Shown piece after piece: positions 8,318 through 16,481 of a stretch of DNA of 64,000 nt. The stretch is from Candidatus Thiosymbion sp. (lineage in GTDB: Bacteria; Pseudomonadota; Gammaproteobacteria; Chromatiales; Chromatiaceae), in NCBI GenBank assembly GCA_018435665.1, contig JAHDND010000023.1:1-64000 (forward strand). The letters run 5' to 3'. Every line of letters starts with the position of its first letter. The first letter of the stretch is position 1. Below the pieces are notes generated by a model. That model was given only the letters and a program-made list of their open reading frames with translations. It was not told the origin of the DNA and ran no database searches. Made by a program: the position numbers and the translations under genes.

Positions 8318-9382
8318 CTAGGGGGTCGGGGCGGTCTTCTCGACCTTGGCCGCCTGCTTGAGGGCCTCGACCTTGGCCGCCAACTGCTTCTTGACCTCCT
8401 GGTTCTTGAGCTGGGTCATGATCCGGGCCTCGACCTGCTCGAAGGGGACGATCTCGCTGGTGGTCTTGCCCTGGGACTTGATGATGTGATAGCCGAACTG
8501 GGTCTCCACCACCCCGCTCACCTCACCATCCTGGAGGCTGAAGGCCGCCTCCTCGAAGGGCTTGACCATCTGGCCGCGCCCGAAGTTGCCCAGGTCACCA
8601 CCCTTCTGGGCGCTGGGACAGGTCGACTCGGCCTTGGCCAGTTCAGCAAAATCGGCGCCGCCCTTGATCTTGGCCAGGAGGTCATCCGCCTTCTGCTTGG
8701 CGGCCGCCTTGGCCTCGGGGCTGGCACCGGCGTCGGTGCCGATCAGTATGTGGCTGGCGTGGACGGACTCCGGCTTCTTGAACTTATCCGGGTTCTGGTC
8801 ATAAAACTGCCGGGCCTGCTCGAGGGTGATGGTGACCTTGGCGTCGACTTCCTGCTGAATGTAGGTCCCAATCTTGATATCCCGGGCCAGGTGGGCCTTG
8901 AATTGCTCCTCCGTCATCCCGGTCTGGGCCAGGGCCTTTTGAAAGTCCTCGGGGGTGCCGAGGCGGGCCTTCGCGGCCTCGATCTTGGCCGCCACTTGCT
9001 GGTCGAGGTCGGCGATGGCGATGTCCTTGGCCGCCTGATACAGCACCTCCTGGGCGATGAGCGTATCCAGGGCCATGGCCTCGAGCTGTTGCCGCTGGGC
9101 GGGATCGGTGGGGGCGGGCATCCGGGACTGGGCAAGCATGGCGCGCATGGCGCGGTCCAGATCGCCGGCGGTGATGGGCACCTCATTCACCTTGGCAATG
9201 ACGGTGCTGGCCTCCGCGGCGGGGGCCGGCGCCGCCGGGGCCGGAGAAGCGGGCGCCGCCTGGCTCGTGGCGGCCGCGGGCGTTGCCGGGGGGGCGTCGG
9301 CGGCGATCGCGCTGAGAGGGCTCATGCCGAGGAAGGCGGCCAGGCTGGCCAGGGAAACCTGAAGTCCGAAAGCGAAACGCAT
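8318..9382 (-). CDS. Periplasmic peptidyl-prolyl cis-trans isomerase (parvulin/SurA-like)
   Basis: The start is chosen at ATG 9380-9382 because it gives a signal peptide (MRFAFGLQVSLASLAAFLGM, cleavage near AIAADA) and has an AAGAGAT Shine-Dalgarno. After an Ala/Pro-rich linker (about residues 28-60) comes a SurA-type chaperone N-domain (INEVPITAG-like VNEVPITAGDLDRAM, then AQEVLYQAAKD). A PpiC parvulin domain follows: HASHILIGTDA, KIKGGADFAELAKAES, GGDLGNFGRGQMVKPFEEAA and GYHIIKSQG. It should catalyse proline isomerisation during outer-membrane protein folding. The gene stands alone, and a composite repeat element lies just downstream. Confidence 0.93.
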   Translation of the reverse strand: MRFAFGLQVSLASLAAFLGMSPLSAIAADAPPATPAAATSQAAPASPAPAAPAPAAEASTVIAKVNEVPITAGDLDRAMRAMLAQSRMPAPTDPAQRQQLEAMALDTLIAQEVLYQAAKDIAIADLDQQVAAKIEAAKARLGTPEDFQKALAQTGMTEEQFKAHLARDIKIGTYIQQEVDAKVTITLEQARQFYDQNPDKFKKPESVHASHILIGTDAGASPEAKAAAKQKADDLLAKIKGGADFAELAKAESTCPSAQKGGDLGNFGRGQMVKPFEEAAFSLQDGEVSGVVETQFGYHIIKSQGKTTSEIVPFEQVEARIMTQLKNQEVKKQLAAKVEALKQAAKVEKTAPTP

Positions 9383-9517
9383 GATGAGATCTCTTGCTGG
9401 AGAAAAAATGTCCGGCGATGATACCCATTCCCATGCCAAAAGGTTATAGGCCCATCGCGAATCCCGCCGCGGTTTTTCCGGTCCTTACCTCAACGCCCAA
9501 TCGAACGGAGATAGCCC

Positions 9518-10114
9518 ATGAACAAGAATCTGCTCGCCGCCGCCCTCGGCGCACTGGTGATCGCCTCGCCTTTCACGACCCAGGCCGGCTGCCCAGGCCC
9601 CGGCTTCGGTCCGGGACCCGGTTTCGGACCGGGACCAGGCTTTGGACCGGGACCCGGCGCTGGTTGCCCCCTTCACGGTCACCAGTGCCTGATGGGGGAT
9701 GGGGGCCCCGGGCGCATGGGACGCGGCGGTGGTATCGACGCCCATCTGGCCATGATGTCGGCGCGGCTGCGGCTGAGCCCGGAGCAGCAGGCGGAGATCC
9801 GCAACATCCTGGAAGTCCAGCAGGCCACCCGCCAGGTCATCGCCAAGGCCCTGCGTGAGGCCATGCGCGAGCAGGTGGACAGCGTCCTGACCCCGGAACA
9901 GCAGGCCCTGCATGCGCGGATGATGGCCTGGCGCGATCAGGGCCGGGGTGGGGTGGGCGGTCCTGCCCATTGCGCCTCGGGTGGAGCCGTCCCCGGCGCC
10001 CCCATGGCGGTCCCGGTTCCGCCCCTGGCGCCCGAGTCCCCTCCGGCCGGGACCCTGCCCCCGGCGCCCGAGCCTTCTCCGGCGGGGGTCCAGGCACCGC
10101 ATGCCGCTCAATGA
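9518..10114 (+). CDS. Spy/CpxP-like periplasmic protein with Gly-Pro-Phe repeat
   Basis: An N-terminal signal peptide (MNKNLLAAALGALVIASPF, cleavage after TQA) is followed by a perfect repeat of GPGFGP units (residues 25-45, four copies), then Cys/His/Met-rich sequence (CPLHGHQCLMGDG). The core has two LTxxQ-type motifs, RLSPEQQAEI and VLTPEQQALH, that define the Spy/CpxP/heavy-metal-sensor family. A Pro-rich tail ends the protein. Family members are periplasmic chaperones or metal sensors. A GGAG ribosome site precedes ATG 9518. It overlaps the next lipoprotein gene by 14 bases, so the pair is probably one operon. Confidence 0.8.
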   Translation: MNKNLLAAALGALVIASPFTTQAGCPGPGFGPGPGFGPGPGFGPGPGAGCPLHGHQCLMGDGGPGRMGRGGGIDAHLAMMSARLRLSPEQQAEIRNILEVQQATRQVIAKALREAMREQVDSVLTPEQQALHARMMAWRDQGRGGVGGPAHCASGGAVPGAPMAVPVPPLAPESPPAGTLPPAPEPSPAGVQAPHAAQ

Positions 10115-10658
10115 TGGCGTGAGGCCCCGGTCCTGGTGGTTCGATCGCCGGGCCCGGTCCGTCCTGTTGGCCGGGCTGCTGGCTTTGCTGGCTGGCTGTG
10201 GCACTCAGGTGGAGGTCTGGCAAGGGAACGGGCATGAGGCCGCCCGCCAGGCCCTGGCCTTCTCCACCCTGGACCTGGCGGTCAGTTCCGAACTGCCGGG
10301 GGCGGAGGAGGCCGTCACCAGCCTGGCCTTCGCCCTGGAGACGGAACTTCTCTACCGCCAAAAGCGCCTCGTCCCCCGCGGCGGTGATATCCGGCTGGCG
10401 GTGAGGATCAGCCACCTCAAGGACGTGCCGCGGGAGACCCGGGTCTGGCTGGGCAGTCTGGCGGGGAGCGCCGAATTGCGGGCGGACATCCGCGTCACCG
10501 GCCCCCGGATCAAGCCCTTCACCTTCAGCATCGAGGCCCAGTCCCGCGGCGCCACCACCACCGAGGATTTCCTCTCCGGCAAGGGGGGCAGCACCGAGGA
10601 ACTCACGCAACGGGCGGCGGCGATCATCGTCGGGGAACTGCTGGACCCCGACTCTTGA
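10101..10658 (+). CDS. Predicted lipoprotein of unknown function
   Basis: Starting at ATG 10101 (inside the end of the previous gene) the protein has a basic N-terminus, a hydrophobic segment VLLAGLLALL and lipobox LLAGC, so it should be lipidated. The mature part alternates strands and helices (DIRLAVRISHLKDVPRETRV, RADIRVTGPRIKPFTFSIEA) in a way that recalls DUF4410-like outer-membrane lipoproteins; this resemblance is tentative. The 14-base overlap with the Spy/CpxP-like gene suggests joint expression in envelope stress. Confidence 0.7.
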   Translation: MPLNDGVRPRSWWFDRRARSVLLAGLLALLAGCGTQVEVWQGNGHEAARQALAFSTLDLAVSSELPGAEEAVTSLAFALETELLYRQKRLVPRGGDIRLAVRISHLKDVPRETRVWLGSLAGSAELRADIRVTGPRIKPFTFSIEAQSRGATTTEDFLSGKGGSTEELTQRAAAIIVGELLDPDS

Positions 10659-10719
10659 GCAACGACTGATCGCCCCTGACCGGCTCCCAGTGACGCTCGC
10701 CGCGGCCACCCCGTGGCGG

Positions 10720-12360
10720 CTAGCAGGGCTGGGAACGAAAGACCTGCTGAAAGCGTTCCAGCGCCGGGAAGGTGCCGCAGACCAGCAGGTTATCCTCGGG
10801 CTGGATGAGAAAGTCGTCGGGAAAGTCGATCAGGACCTCGGCATCCCTGACCACCGCGACGATATTGGCCCCGGAGCGCTCACGGACCTCATCGCGCCAG
10901 GGATGGGAACCGGCTAGGGCGCCGGCATCTAACCGACTGATGCGGATGCCATGGTCGACGGGGATGAGGTGCTCGCCCAGGAGGTGGTAGGCCAGGATCT
11001 GGCCCGCCACCTCACCCTCGGAGATGGCAAAGTCGGCGCCGGCGCGATAAATCCGTTCCGTGTTCCGGGCGCGGCTGACGCGGACGATCAGGGGCACTTC
11101 CGGGGCATAGTCGCGTATGGCCGCGGCGGCGAATATCGTCTCGCTGTCGTCGCTCAGGGCGAGGATCACGGCGCTCGCCTCCCGTACCCGGGCGCGCTGC
11201 AAGGTACCCAACTCGAGCACGTTGCCCAGAATGTCGACGCCCGGGAAGGCCTGGAAATCGATGACGGTGCAGGTCTCGCCGACATCGTGCAGCATCTGCG
11301 CGACCTTGAAACCCACGACGCCAAAACCGGCCACGATGCAGGGACCCTGGCGCCGGATAGGCATCGCCAGCCGTTCCAGGCGTTCAAGATGCTCGGGCGC
11401 GCCCACGACCACCAGGATGGCCCCCGCCTGGAGGGGCGTGTCGGGCCCCTGGGGGGTGGTGAAACGGCCACCGTGCCACTGGCCAATGAGGGTGACCCCG
11501 TGCCGCTGGCGCAGGTGGAGATCCCCGAGCCGTTGCCCAGCGAGGGGGCTGGCGGGGTGGAGGCGGAACTCGGTCAGGGCGATCCGCGTGCCCAACAGGT
11601 GCAGACCCTCGGCGGGGGGGCTGATCCGCTGGCTGGCGCGGGCGGCCAGGGCGCCCCCCAGCACATGGGCCGGCGTGAAGACGTCGGTGGCGCCCATGCG
11701 CAACATGGGTGCCCGGTAGAGGGGTTCCCTGGCCAGGGCGAAGATCTGGCCCGTGAAACCATACTCCCGGGCCAGCAGGGTGCAGTGGGCGTTGGCGTGA
11801 TCGTCCGCCAGGGTCACCACTGCCCGGGCATCCACGACCTTGGCCAGCACCGCGGGGTTCTGGGCCAGATTGCCGTAGACGACCATGTAGCCCTGATCGC
11901 GGAGGGCCTGGGCCAGTTGCAGGTTCTCCTCGTAAATGACGAAGGGGGTCGCGGTGCGGCGGAATTCCTCCAGCAGGGTCTCGATGGCCGGACCGAAACG
12001 ATGAAAGAGGACCTTACCCGTCATGACTGGCAACTGGCGGGGGAGGCGGGTCTGGAAGCGCTCCTCCAGATAGGGCAGTAGGAAGATGGGAAAGATCAGG
12101 AAGACCAGGAACTGGCCCATGATCTGACCGAGGATGACGAACAGGGCGAAGACCGGATGCTGCCAGTGGCTGTCGTTGCCGTAGCCGGTGGTGGTGATGG
12201 TTTCCGAGGCCCATTGCAGGCTTTCGAGGAAGGTCCGGGGCGCCCCTTCCAGATGTTCCATGCCCAGCATGTAGACGGTCGCCATGACCAGCATGGTGGC
12301 GGGCAGGGCGACGAGGAAGAGCAGCAGTCGTTGGGTTGAACGGGAGAGATTCAGGATCAT
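10720..12360 (-). CDS. Potassium channel with two TrkA-type (RCK) regulatory domains
   Basis: Two membrane helices (about residues 11-32 and 68-95) flank the pore loop, whose TTTGYGN (residues 56-62) is the K+ selectivity filter. The cytosolic part holds two RCK units. The first starts at LFHRFGPAIETLLEE (about 118) and continues to a TrkA-C-like module (TEFRLHPASPLAGQRLGDLH). The second has the nucleotide-binding IVAGFGVVGFKVAQML (about 345) and a TrkA-C-like end (SHPWRDEVRERSGANIVAVV). This is a Kch/MthK-like ligand-gated channel. It is the last gene after the kdpD-like and kdpE genes, four bases from the latter, and faces the trkHA uptake genes across the divergent control region. Confidence 0.92.
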   Translation of the reverse strand: MILNLSRSTQRLLLFLVALPATMLVMATVYMLGMEHLEGAPRTFLESLQWASETITTTGYGNDSHWQHPVFALFVILGQIMGQFLVFLIFPIFLLPYLEERFQTRLPRQLPVMTGKVLFHRFGPAIETLLEEFRRTATPFVIYEENLQLAQALRDQGYMVVYGNLAQNPAVLAKVVDARAVVTLADDHANAHCTLLAREYGFTGQIFALAREPLYRAPMLRMGATDVFTPAHVLGGALAARASQRISPPAEGLHLLGTRIALTEFRLHPASPLAGQRLGDLHLRQRHGVTLIGQWHGGRFTTPQGPDTPLQAGAILVVVGAPEHLERLERLAMPIRRQGPCIVAGFGVVGFKVAQMLHDVGETCTVIDFQAFPGVDILGNVLELGTLQRARVREASAVILALSDDSETIFAAAAIRDYAPEVPLIVRVSRARNTERIYRAGADFAISEGEVAGQILAYHLLGEHLIPVDHGIRISRLDAGALAGSHPWRDEVRERSGANIVAVVRDAEVLIDFPDDFLIQPEDNLLVCGTFPALERFQQVFRSQPC

Positions 12361-12364
12361 GGGC

Positions 12365-13054
12365 CTAAACCGCCAGCCGGTAGCCGACGCCTTGCACGGT
12401 GAGGATGAAACGGGGCCGCATGGGGTCGTCCCCCAGTTTCTGCCGCAGGTTGCCGACCAGGACGCGCAGGTAGTGGGTATCCTCCTGATGGCCGGCGCCC
12501 CAGACCTCGCGCAGGATTCGTTCGTGGGTCAGGACCTGCCCCTGGCCGGCGACCAGGAGGCTGAGCAGGGCGAACTCCTTCCGCGACAGGCTCACGGGGC
12601 TGCCGTCGACCTCGACCTCGCGGCGGGCCAGGTCCACCCGCAGCCCGGGAAAGGTGAACTGGGGGGAAGGGGTGGCGCGCCGCTCCTCCTTGCGCAGCAG
12701 CACCCGGATCCGGGCCATGAGTTCGCCGATGCCGAAGGGCTTGGTGACATAGTCATTGGCCCCGGCGTCCAGGGCCTGGATCTTCTCCGTCTCCGAGGCC
12801 CGCACCGACAGCACCAGGATGGGGAGGGTGGACCAGGCGCGCAGGCGGCGGATGAAGTCCATGCCGTCCAGGTCCGGCAGGCCCAGGTCGAGGATCACCA
12901 GGTGCGGGGGCGAGGCCAGGCAGGTCGCCAGGCCCTCCTCGCCCAGGCGGGCCTCCAGGACCTGGTAGCCCTGCGCCTCCAGGCTGATGCGCACGAATTT
13001 GCGGATCTGCGCCTCGTCCTCGACGATCAGCAGGGTTTCCGCGGGGGTCGTCAT
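12365..13054 (-). CDS. kdpE: OmpR-family response regulator, KdpE-like
   Basis: Start ATG 13052-13054 gives the standard receiver N-terminus TLLIVEDEAQIRKFVRISLE. Acidic pair ED, phospho-acceptor in LVILDLGLPDLDGMDFIRRL, then conserved Thr/Ser and Lys (TKPFGIGELMARI). The C-terminal winged helix reads VDGSPVSLSRKEFALLSLLV and VLTHERILREVWG, then THYLRVLVGNLRQKLGDDP, the OmpR/PhoB DNA-binding domain as in KdpE. The start overlaps the end of the kinase gene by four bases. No kdpFABC pump is present here, so the target is likely the neighbouring K+ channel and/or trk genes. Confidence 0.9.
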   Translation of the reverse strand: MTTPAETLLIVEDEAQIRKFVRISLEAQGYQVLEARLGEEGLATCLASPPHLVILDLGLPDLDGMDFIRRLRAWSTLPILVLSVRASETEKIQALDAGANDYVTKPFGIGELMARIRVLLRKEERRATPSPQFTFPGLRVDLARREVEVDGSPVSLSRKEFALLSLLVAGQGQVLTHERILREVWGAGHQEDTHYLRVLVGNLRQKLGDDPMRPRFILTVQGVGYRLAV

Positions 13055-14622
13055 GGCGTGCCCTCCGGCTTGGGGGTGACCTCGGCGTTGACCAGGGGCA
13101 GGCGGAGGCGCATGCGGGTGCCCCACCCAGCCTCCCCCGGCAGGGCCTGGATCTGGCCGCCGTGGGCGGCGATCATGCCCCGGCAGATCGCCAGTCCCAG
13201 GCCGCTGCCGCCGCGGTCATGGCGGTCGCCTCGGCTCACCGAGTAAAACATGTCAAAGATCCGCTCCCGTTCCTCCGCCGGAATGCCGGGACCCTGGTCG
13301 CACAGGTCGATGACCAGCTCCTGATCCCGCGGCTCGGCCTGGATGGCGATGCGTCCCCCGGGGGGAGAAAACTTGGCCGCGTTGTCCAGCAAGTTGACCA
13401 GGGCCTGTTCGATCAGGGTGCCTTGAACCCATAAGAGGGGGACCTCCGGGCTGATCCGCACCTCGACCTCCAGGCCGGTGAGGACCTCCGCCAGCCGGGC
13501 CAGGGCGCCGGCGATGAGGTCGCGCAGGTCTACCCAATCGCGCTGGATCTGGAGCTTGCCCTGGCCCAGGCGGGTCATGTCGAGCAGATTCTGGATGTGG
13601 CGGTCCAGGTGCTGGGCCGCGTTGGCGACCGTGGTCAGCAGGTCCCGGCGATCCGCGGCGCTGAAGGCCTCGCCATATTCCAGCAGACTGGTGGCGGAAC
13701 CGATGATGGCGGCCAGGGGGGTGCGAAGGTCATGGGATACCGAGGACAGCAGGGCGGCGCGCAGTTGTTCCGTCTCGGCGGCCAGCCTGGCGCCGGCCAG
13801 GTCCGTCACCAATCGCGTCCGGTCCAGGGCCACCGCCGCCTGAGCGCAGAGGTTGCGGGCGAGTTCCAGTTGCTCTGGGTCCGGGATCTCCGCCAGGGCC
13901 ACCAGGCCGAAGGCCCCTCGGTCCGTGGCCAAGGGGAGCAGGAGCCAGTCACCGTGGTGGCCAGGCTCCGGAATACCCCGCACCCAGACCTCCTCGACCG
14001 CCGGCGGCGCCAGTGCCCGGTCATCGCCGTGACGCCGCACCTCCCGCGGGGGCGAGGTATCGCGCGGCGATTCGCCGACCGCGGTCAGGAAGACGCGGAT
14101 CGCCACGGGTGGCGTCCCCGGCAGGAGGGCGAGCTGATCCGTCAGGGCGTCGAGGACCTCGTCGGTGCCGGCGGCGGAGGCCAGGCGCCGGCTGAAGGCG
14201 TAGAGATGAGAGATGCGCTCCAAGGAGGCGCGGCGCTGGGCCATCTCCTGGCGCATGCGCGAGGCCAGGTTACCCGAGAGGGCGGAGACCAGGAGAAAGA
14301 AGGCGAGGGTGGTGAAGTCGCCGTCATCCGCCACCTTGAAGGTGTGCACCGGCTCGGTGAAGAAAAAATTGAAGGCCAGAAAGCTCAGAAAGCTGGCCAT
14401 TAGGGAGGGGCCCAGACTGGATCGGGCGGCGACGACCAGGACCCCGGTCAGAAAGAGCAGGGAACGGCTGGCGTGGGGAAAGAGCCAGGGCAACAGGAAG
14501 GCGACCGCCACGGTGATGGCGACGACCAGCAGGGCAAAGAGATAGGGGGCCAGTCGGCGGAAGGGGTACCGTCCGGGCGCGCGGGGCAGCGGATTCACGG
14601 CGATGGCGGTGTGGGCTATCAA
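13051..14622 (-). CDS. KdpD-like sensor histidine kinase lacking the N-terminal KdpD domain
   Basis: The chain begins directly with the DUF4118 membrane module of KdpD (about residues 25-125, with FLSFLAFNFFFTEPVHTFKV), then a GAF-type region (150-270), HisKA with SSVSHDLRTPLAAIIGSA (His 297) and a HATPase domain with NLLDNAAKFSP (N-box) and SGLGLAICRGMIAAHGG. It lacks the roughly 370-residue cytosolic KdpD/Usp sensing region of classical KdpD, so it is an orthologue-like short form rather than a truncated gene. Its partner is the overlapping kdpE. An AT-rich perfect dyad lies 60 bases upstream. Confidence 0.9.
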   Translation of the reverse strand: MIAHTAIAVNPLPRAPGRYPFRRLAPYLFALLVVAITVAVAFLLPWLFPHASRSLLFLTGVLVVAARSSLGPSLMASFLSFLAFNFFFTEPVHTFKVADDGDFTTLAFFLLVSALSGNLASRMRQEMAQRRASLERISHLYAFSRRLASAAGTDEVLDALTDQLALLPGTPPVAIRVFLTAVGESPRDTSPPREVRRHGDDRALAPPAVEEVWVRGIPEPGHHGDWLLLPLATDRGAFGLVALAEIPDPEQLELARNLCAQAAVALDRTRLVTDLAGARLAAETEQLRAALLSSVSHDLRTPLAAIIGSATSLLEYGEAFSAADRRDLLTTVANAAQHLDRHIQNLLDMTRLGQGKLQIQRDWVDLRDLIAGALARLAEVLTGLEVEVRISPEVPLLWVQGTLIEQALVNLLDNAAKFSPPGGRIAIQAEPRDQELVIDLCDQGPGIPAEERERIFDMFYSVSRGDRHDRGGSGLGLAICRGMIAAHGGQIQALPGEAGWGTRMRLRLPLVNAEVTPKPEGTP

Positions 14623-14683
14623 CTTCCAGGGCGGGGAGATGTCCGCAAGGGTCCTTAATGGTCCCGGATTTCCGCCCCAAGAA

Positions 14684-14711
14684 AAGTAAAATTTTCATAA
14701 AAATTTTACTT
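14684..14711. promoter_or_regulatory. Perfect 12-bp inverted repeat, candidate operator
   Basis: AAGTAAAATTTT and its exact reverse complement AAAATTTTACTT are separated by the four bases CATA. The dyad is pure A/T-rich in a GC-rich genome and sits between the divergent kdpD-like and trkH genes, 62 bases from the former and about 290 from the latter. KdpE operators are also T/A-rich, so KdpE is the natural candidate binder; that link is inference. It could alternatively be a transcription start region. Confidence 0.55.
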
Positions 14712-14843
14712 ACTCTTTATATGACCGCCGCTTATCCGCCACCGATAATGACGACATCGCCGTTCAAACTTTCCTGGCTGAAGACATGCGTTGCCGAACC
14801 CTTCCCATCGTTTGGCGATGGCTACCCCGGGCTAACCCGCAGG

Positions 14844-14930
14844 ATAGACATCGCATCTCAGTGTTCGACGTGGATGGGGAGGCGACCCTCCCTGGCGATG
14901 CCGAAAACTGAAATGCGATGCGTATATGAT
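14844..14930. repeat. Short inverted-repeat element of the dispersed family
   Basis: The left arm runs ATAGACATCGCAT, CAGTGTTCG, then a GGGGAGG block. The right arm is GACCCTCCCTGGCGATGCC, GAAAACTGAAATGCGATG and CGTATAT, approximately the reverse complement. The copy is about 87 bp and lacks the central block of the long form. It ends 70 bases before trkH. Confidence 0.7.
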
Positions 14931-14999
14931 CGGGGCTGACTCGACGACGTTATCCCCCGGCATGCGTTTCGTGCCGACCGAACCCTAACCACAAGTACC

Positions 15000-16448
15000 A
15001 TGCATTGGCGCGCCATTCTGCGGCTGTTCGGCATCCTGCTGGTGCTTTACAGCCTGGCCTTCCTGCCCTCTCTCGGCATTGCCCTCTTCCAGGGCGACGG
15101 GCTGGCTGGGACCTTTCTGGCCTCCCTCGCCCTTACCCTGGGGTTGGGCGCCCTGCTCTGGCTGCCGAACTGGCATCAGCAGCATGAGTTCTCGGTGCGC
15201 GATGGCTTCCTGGTGGTCACCGTCTTCTGGCTGGTCCTGGGCATGGTCGGGGCCCTGCCCTTCGAGATCGGCCTGAGCTGGGGGGTGACGGACGCCGTCT
15301 TCGAGTCCGTCTCCGGCTTCACCACCACCGGCGCCACCGTCATCGGCAGTGGCATCGACCAGTTGCCGCCCTCCATTCTGTATCACCGCCAGCAACTCAA
15401 CTTCCTGGGTGGCGTCGGCATCGTCGTCCTGGCGGTCGCCGTGTTGCCCCTGCTGGGCGTGGGCGGGATGCAACTCTACCGGGCGGAGAGCTCCGGCGTC
15501 ACCAAGAACGAAAAGATGACCCCGCGCATCGCCGACACGGTACGCTCCCTGTGGCTGGTCTACCTGGCTCTGACCGTCGCCTGCGCCTTGGCCTTCTGGG
15601 TAGCGGGCATGAGCCTCTTCGACGCCATTGGCCATGCCTACGCGGCGGTTGGTACCGGAGGCTTCTCCACCCACGACGCCAGCTTTGGCTATTGGGATAG
15701 TCCCTTGATCGACGGCATCGGGATCTTCTTCATGCTCGCCGGCGGGATCAACTTCGCCATCCACTACCTGGCCTTGCAGCGTCGTTCCCTCTGGCCCTTC
15801 ATCCGGGACGCGGAGGTCCGCGCCTACGGCCTCATCTTCCTGGGTGGGACCCTCATCGTCGCCATCACCCTCTACCTGGCCGGGACCTATGCCGAACCGG
15901 GCGCGGCCCTGCGCCATGGGGCCTTCCAGGTGGCCTCCATCCTGACCAGCACCGGCTTCACCACGGCGGTCTTCGCCGACTGGCCCCTCTATCTACCCCT
16001 GGTGTTGGTGACCCTGTCCTTTATCGGTGGCTGCGCGGGCTCCACCGCGGGGGGCATCAAGGTCGTCCGCGTCCAGTTGCTGGCCAAACTCGGGCAGCGC
16101 CAGCTCTTCCAACTGGCTCATCCCCAGGCGGTGACGACCATCAAACTGGGGCGTCGCCCCATTTCCGATCAGGTCCTGCTCTCGGTGTGGGGCTTTTACG
16201 TCCTCTATATCTCTAGCACCCTGGTGCTGACGATCGCGATGATGGGGGCCGGCCTGGATCTGGTCTCGGCCTTTGGCGCCGTCCAGTCCACCATCAATCT
16301 CTGTGGCCCGGGTCTGGGCCAGGTGGCCGTCTCCTTCGCCACGGTCAGCGATACCGTCAAGTGGCTGGGGGTCTTTGGCATGCTGTTGGGCCGCCTGGAA
16401 ATCTTCACCCTGCTCATCCTCTTCCTGCCCGCCTACTGGCGGCATTGA
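15000..16448 (+). CDS. trkH: Trk potassium uptake system membrane subunit TrkH
   Basis: About ten hydrophobic helices spread over 482 residues, with the four-fold pore signatures of the TrkH/KtrB family: SVSGFTTTGATVI (near 105), YAAVGTGGFSTHDAS, SILTSTGFTTAVFADWP and a last, degenerate STINLCGPGLG. GGCAGSTAGGIKVVRV is a conserved cytosolic turn of TrkH. Length matches the family. It is followed 34 bases later by trkA, which supplies the nucleotide-binding gating ring, and by a DUF6394 gene. It is transcribed away from the K+ channel operon, so uptake and efflux-type genes share one control region. Confidence 0.95.
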   Translation: MHWRAILRLFGILLVLYSLAFLPSLGIALFQGDGLAGTFLASLALTLGLGALLWLPNWHQQHEFSVRDGFLVVTVFWLVLGMVGALPFEIGLSWGVTDAVFESVSGFTTTGATVIGSGIDQLPPSILYHRQQLNFLGGVGIVVLAVAVLPLLGVGGMQLYRAESSGVTKNEKMTPRIADTVRSLWLVYLALTVACALAFWVAGMSLFDAIGHAYAAVGTGGFSTHDASFGYWDSPLIDGIGIFFMLAGGINFAIHYLALQRRSLWPFIRDAEVRAYGLIFLGGTLIVAITLYLAGTYAEPGAALRHGAFQVASILTSTGFTTAVFADWPLYLPLVLVTLSFIGGCAGSTAGGIKVVRVQLLAKLGQRQLFQLAHPQAVTTIKLGRRPISDQVLLSVWGFYVLYISSTLVLTIAMMGAGLDLVSAFGAVQSTINLCGPGLGQVAVSFATVSDTVKWLGVFGMLLGRLEIFTLLILFLPAYWRH

Positions 16449-16481
16449 ACCGGGGCCAGCCTCCCGGCGGGATAACGGACA

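Larger units (their letters stand above)
14623..14999. other. Divergent control region between the two potassium operons
   Basis: This 377-base gap holds a perfect AT-rich dyad (14684-14711) on the kdpD-like side and an inverted-repeat element (14844-14930) on the trkH side. No convincing gene lies in it. The low GC of 14680-14740 against the surroundings suggests promoters there. Confidence 0.7.
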
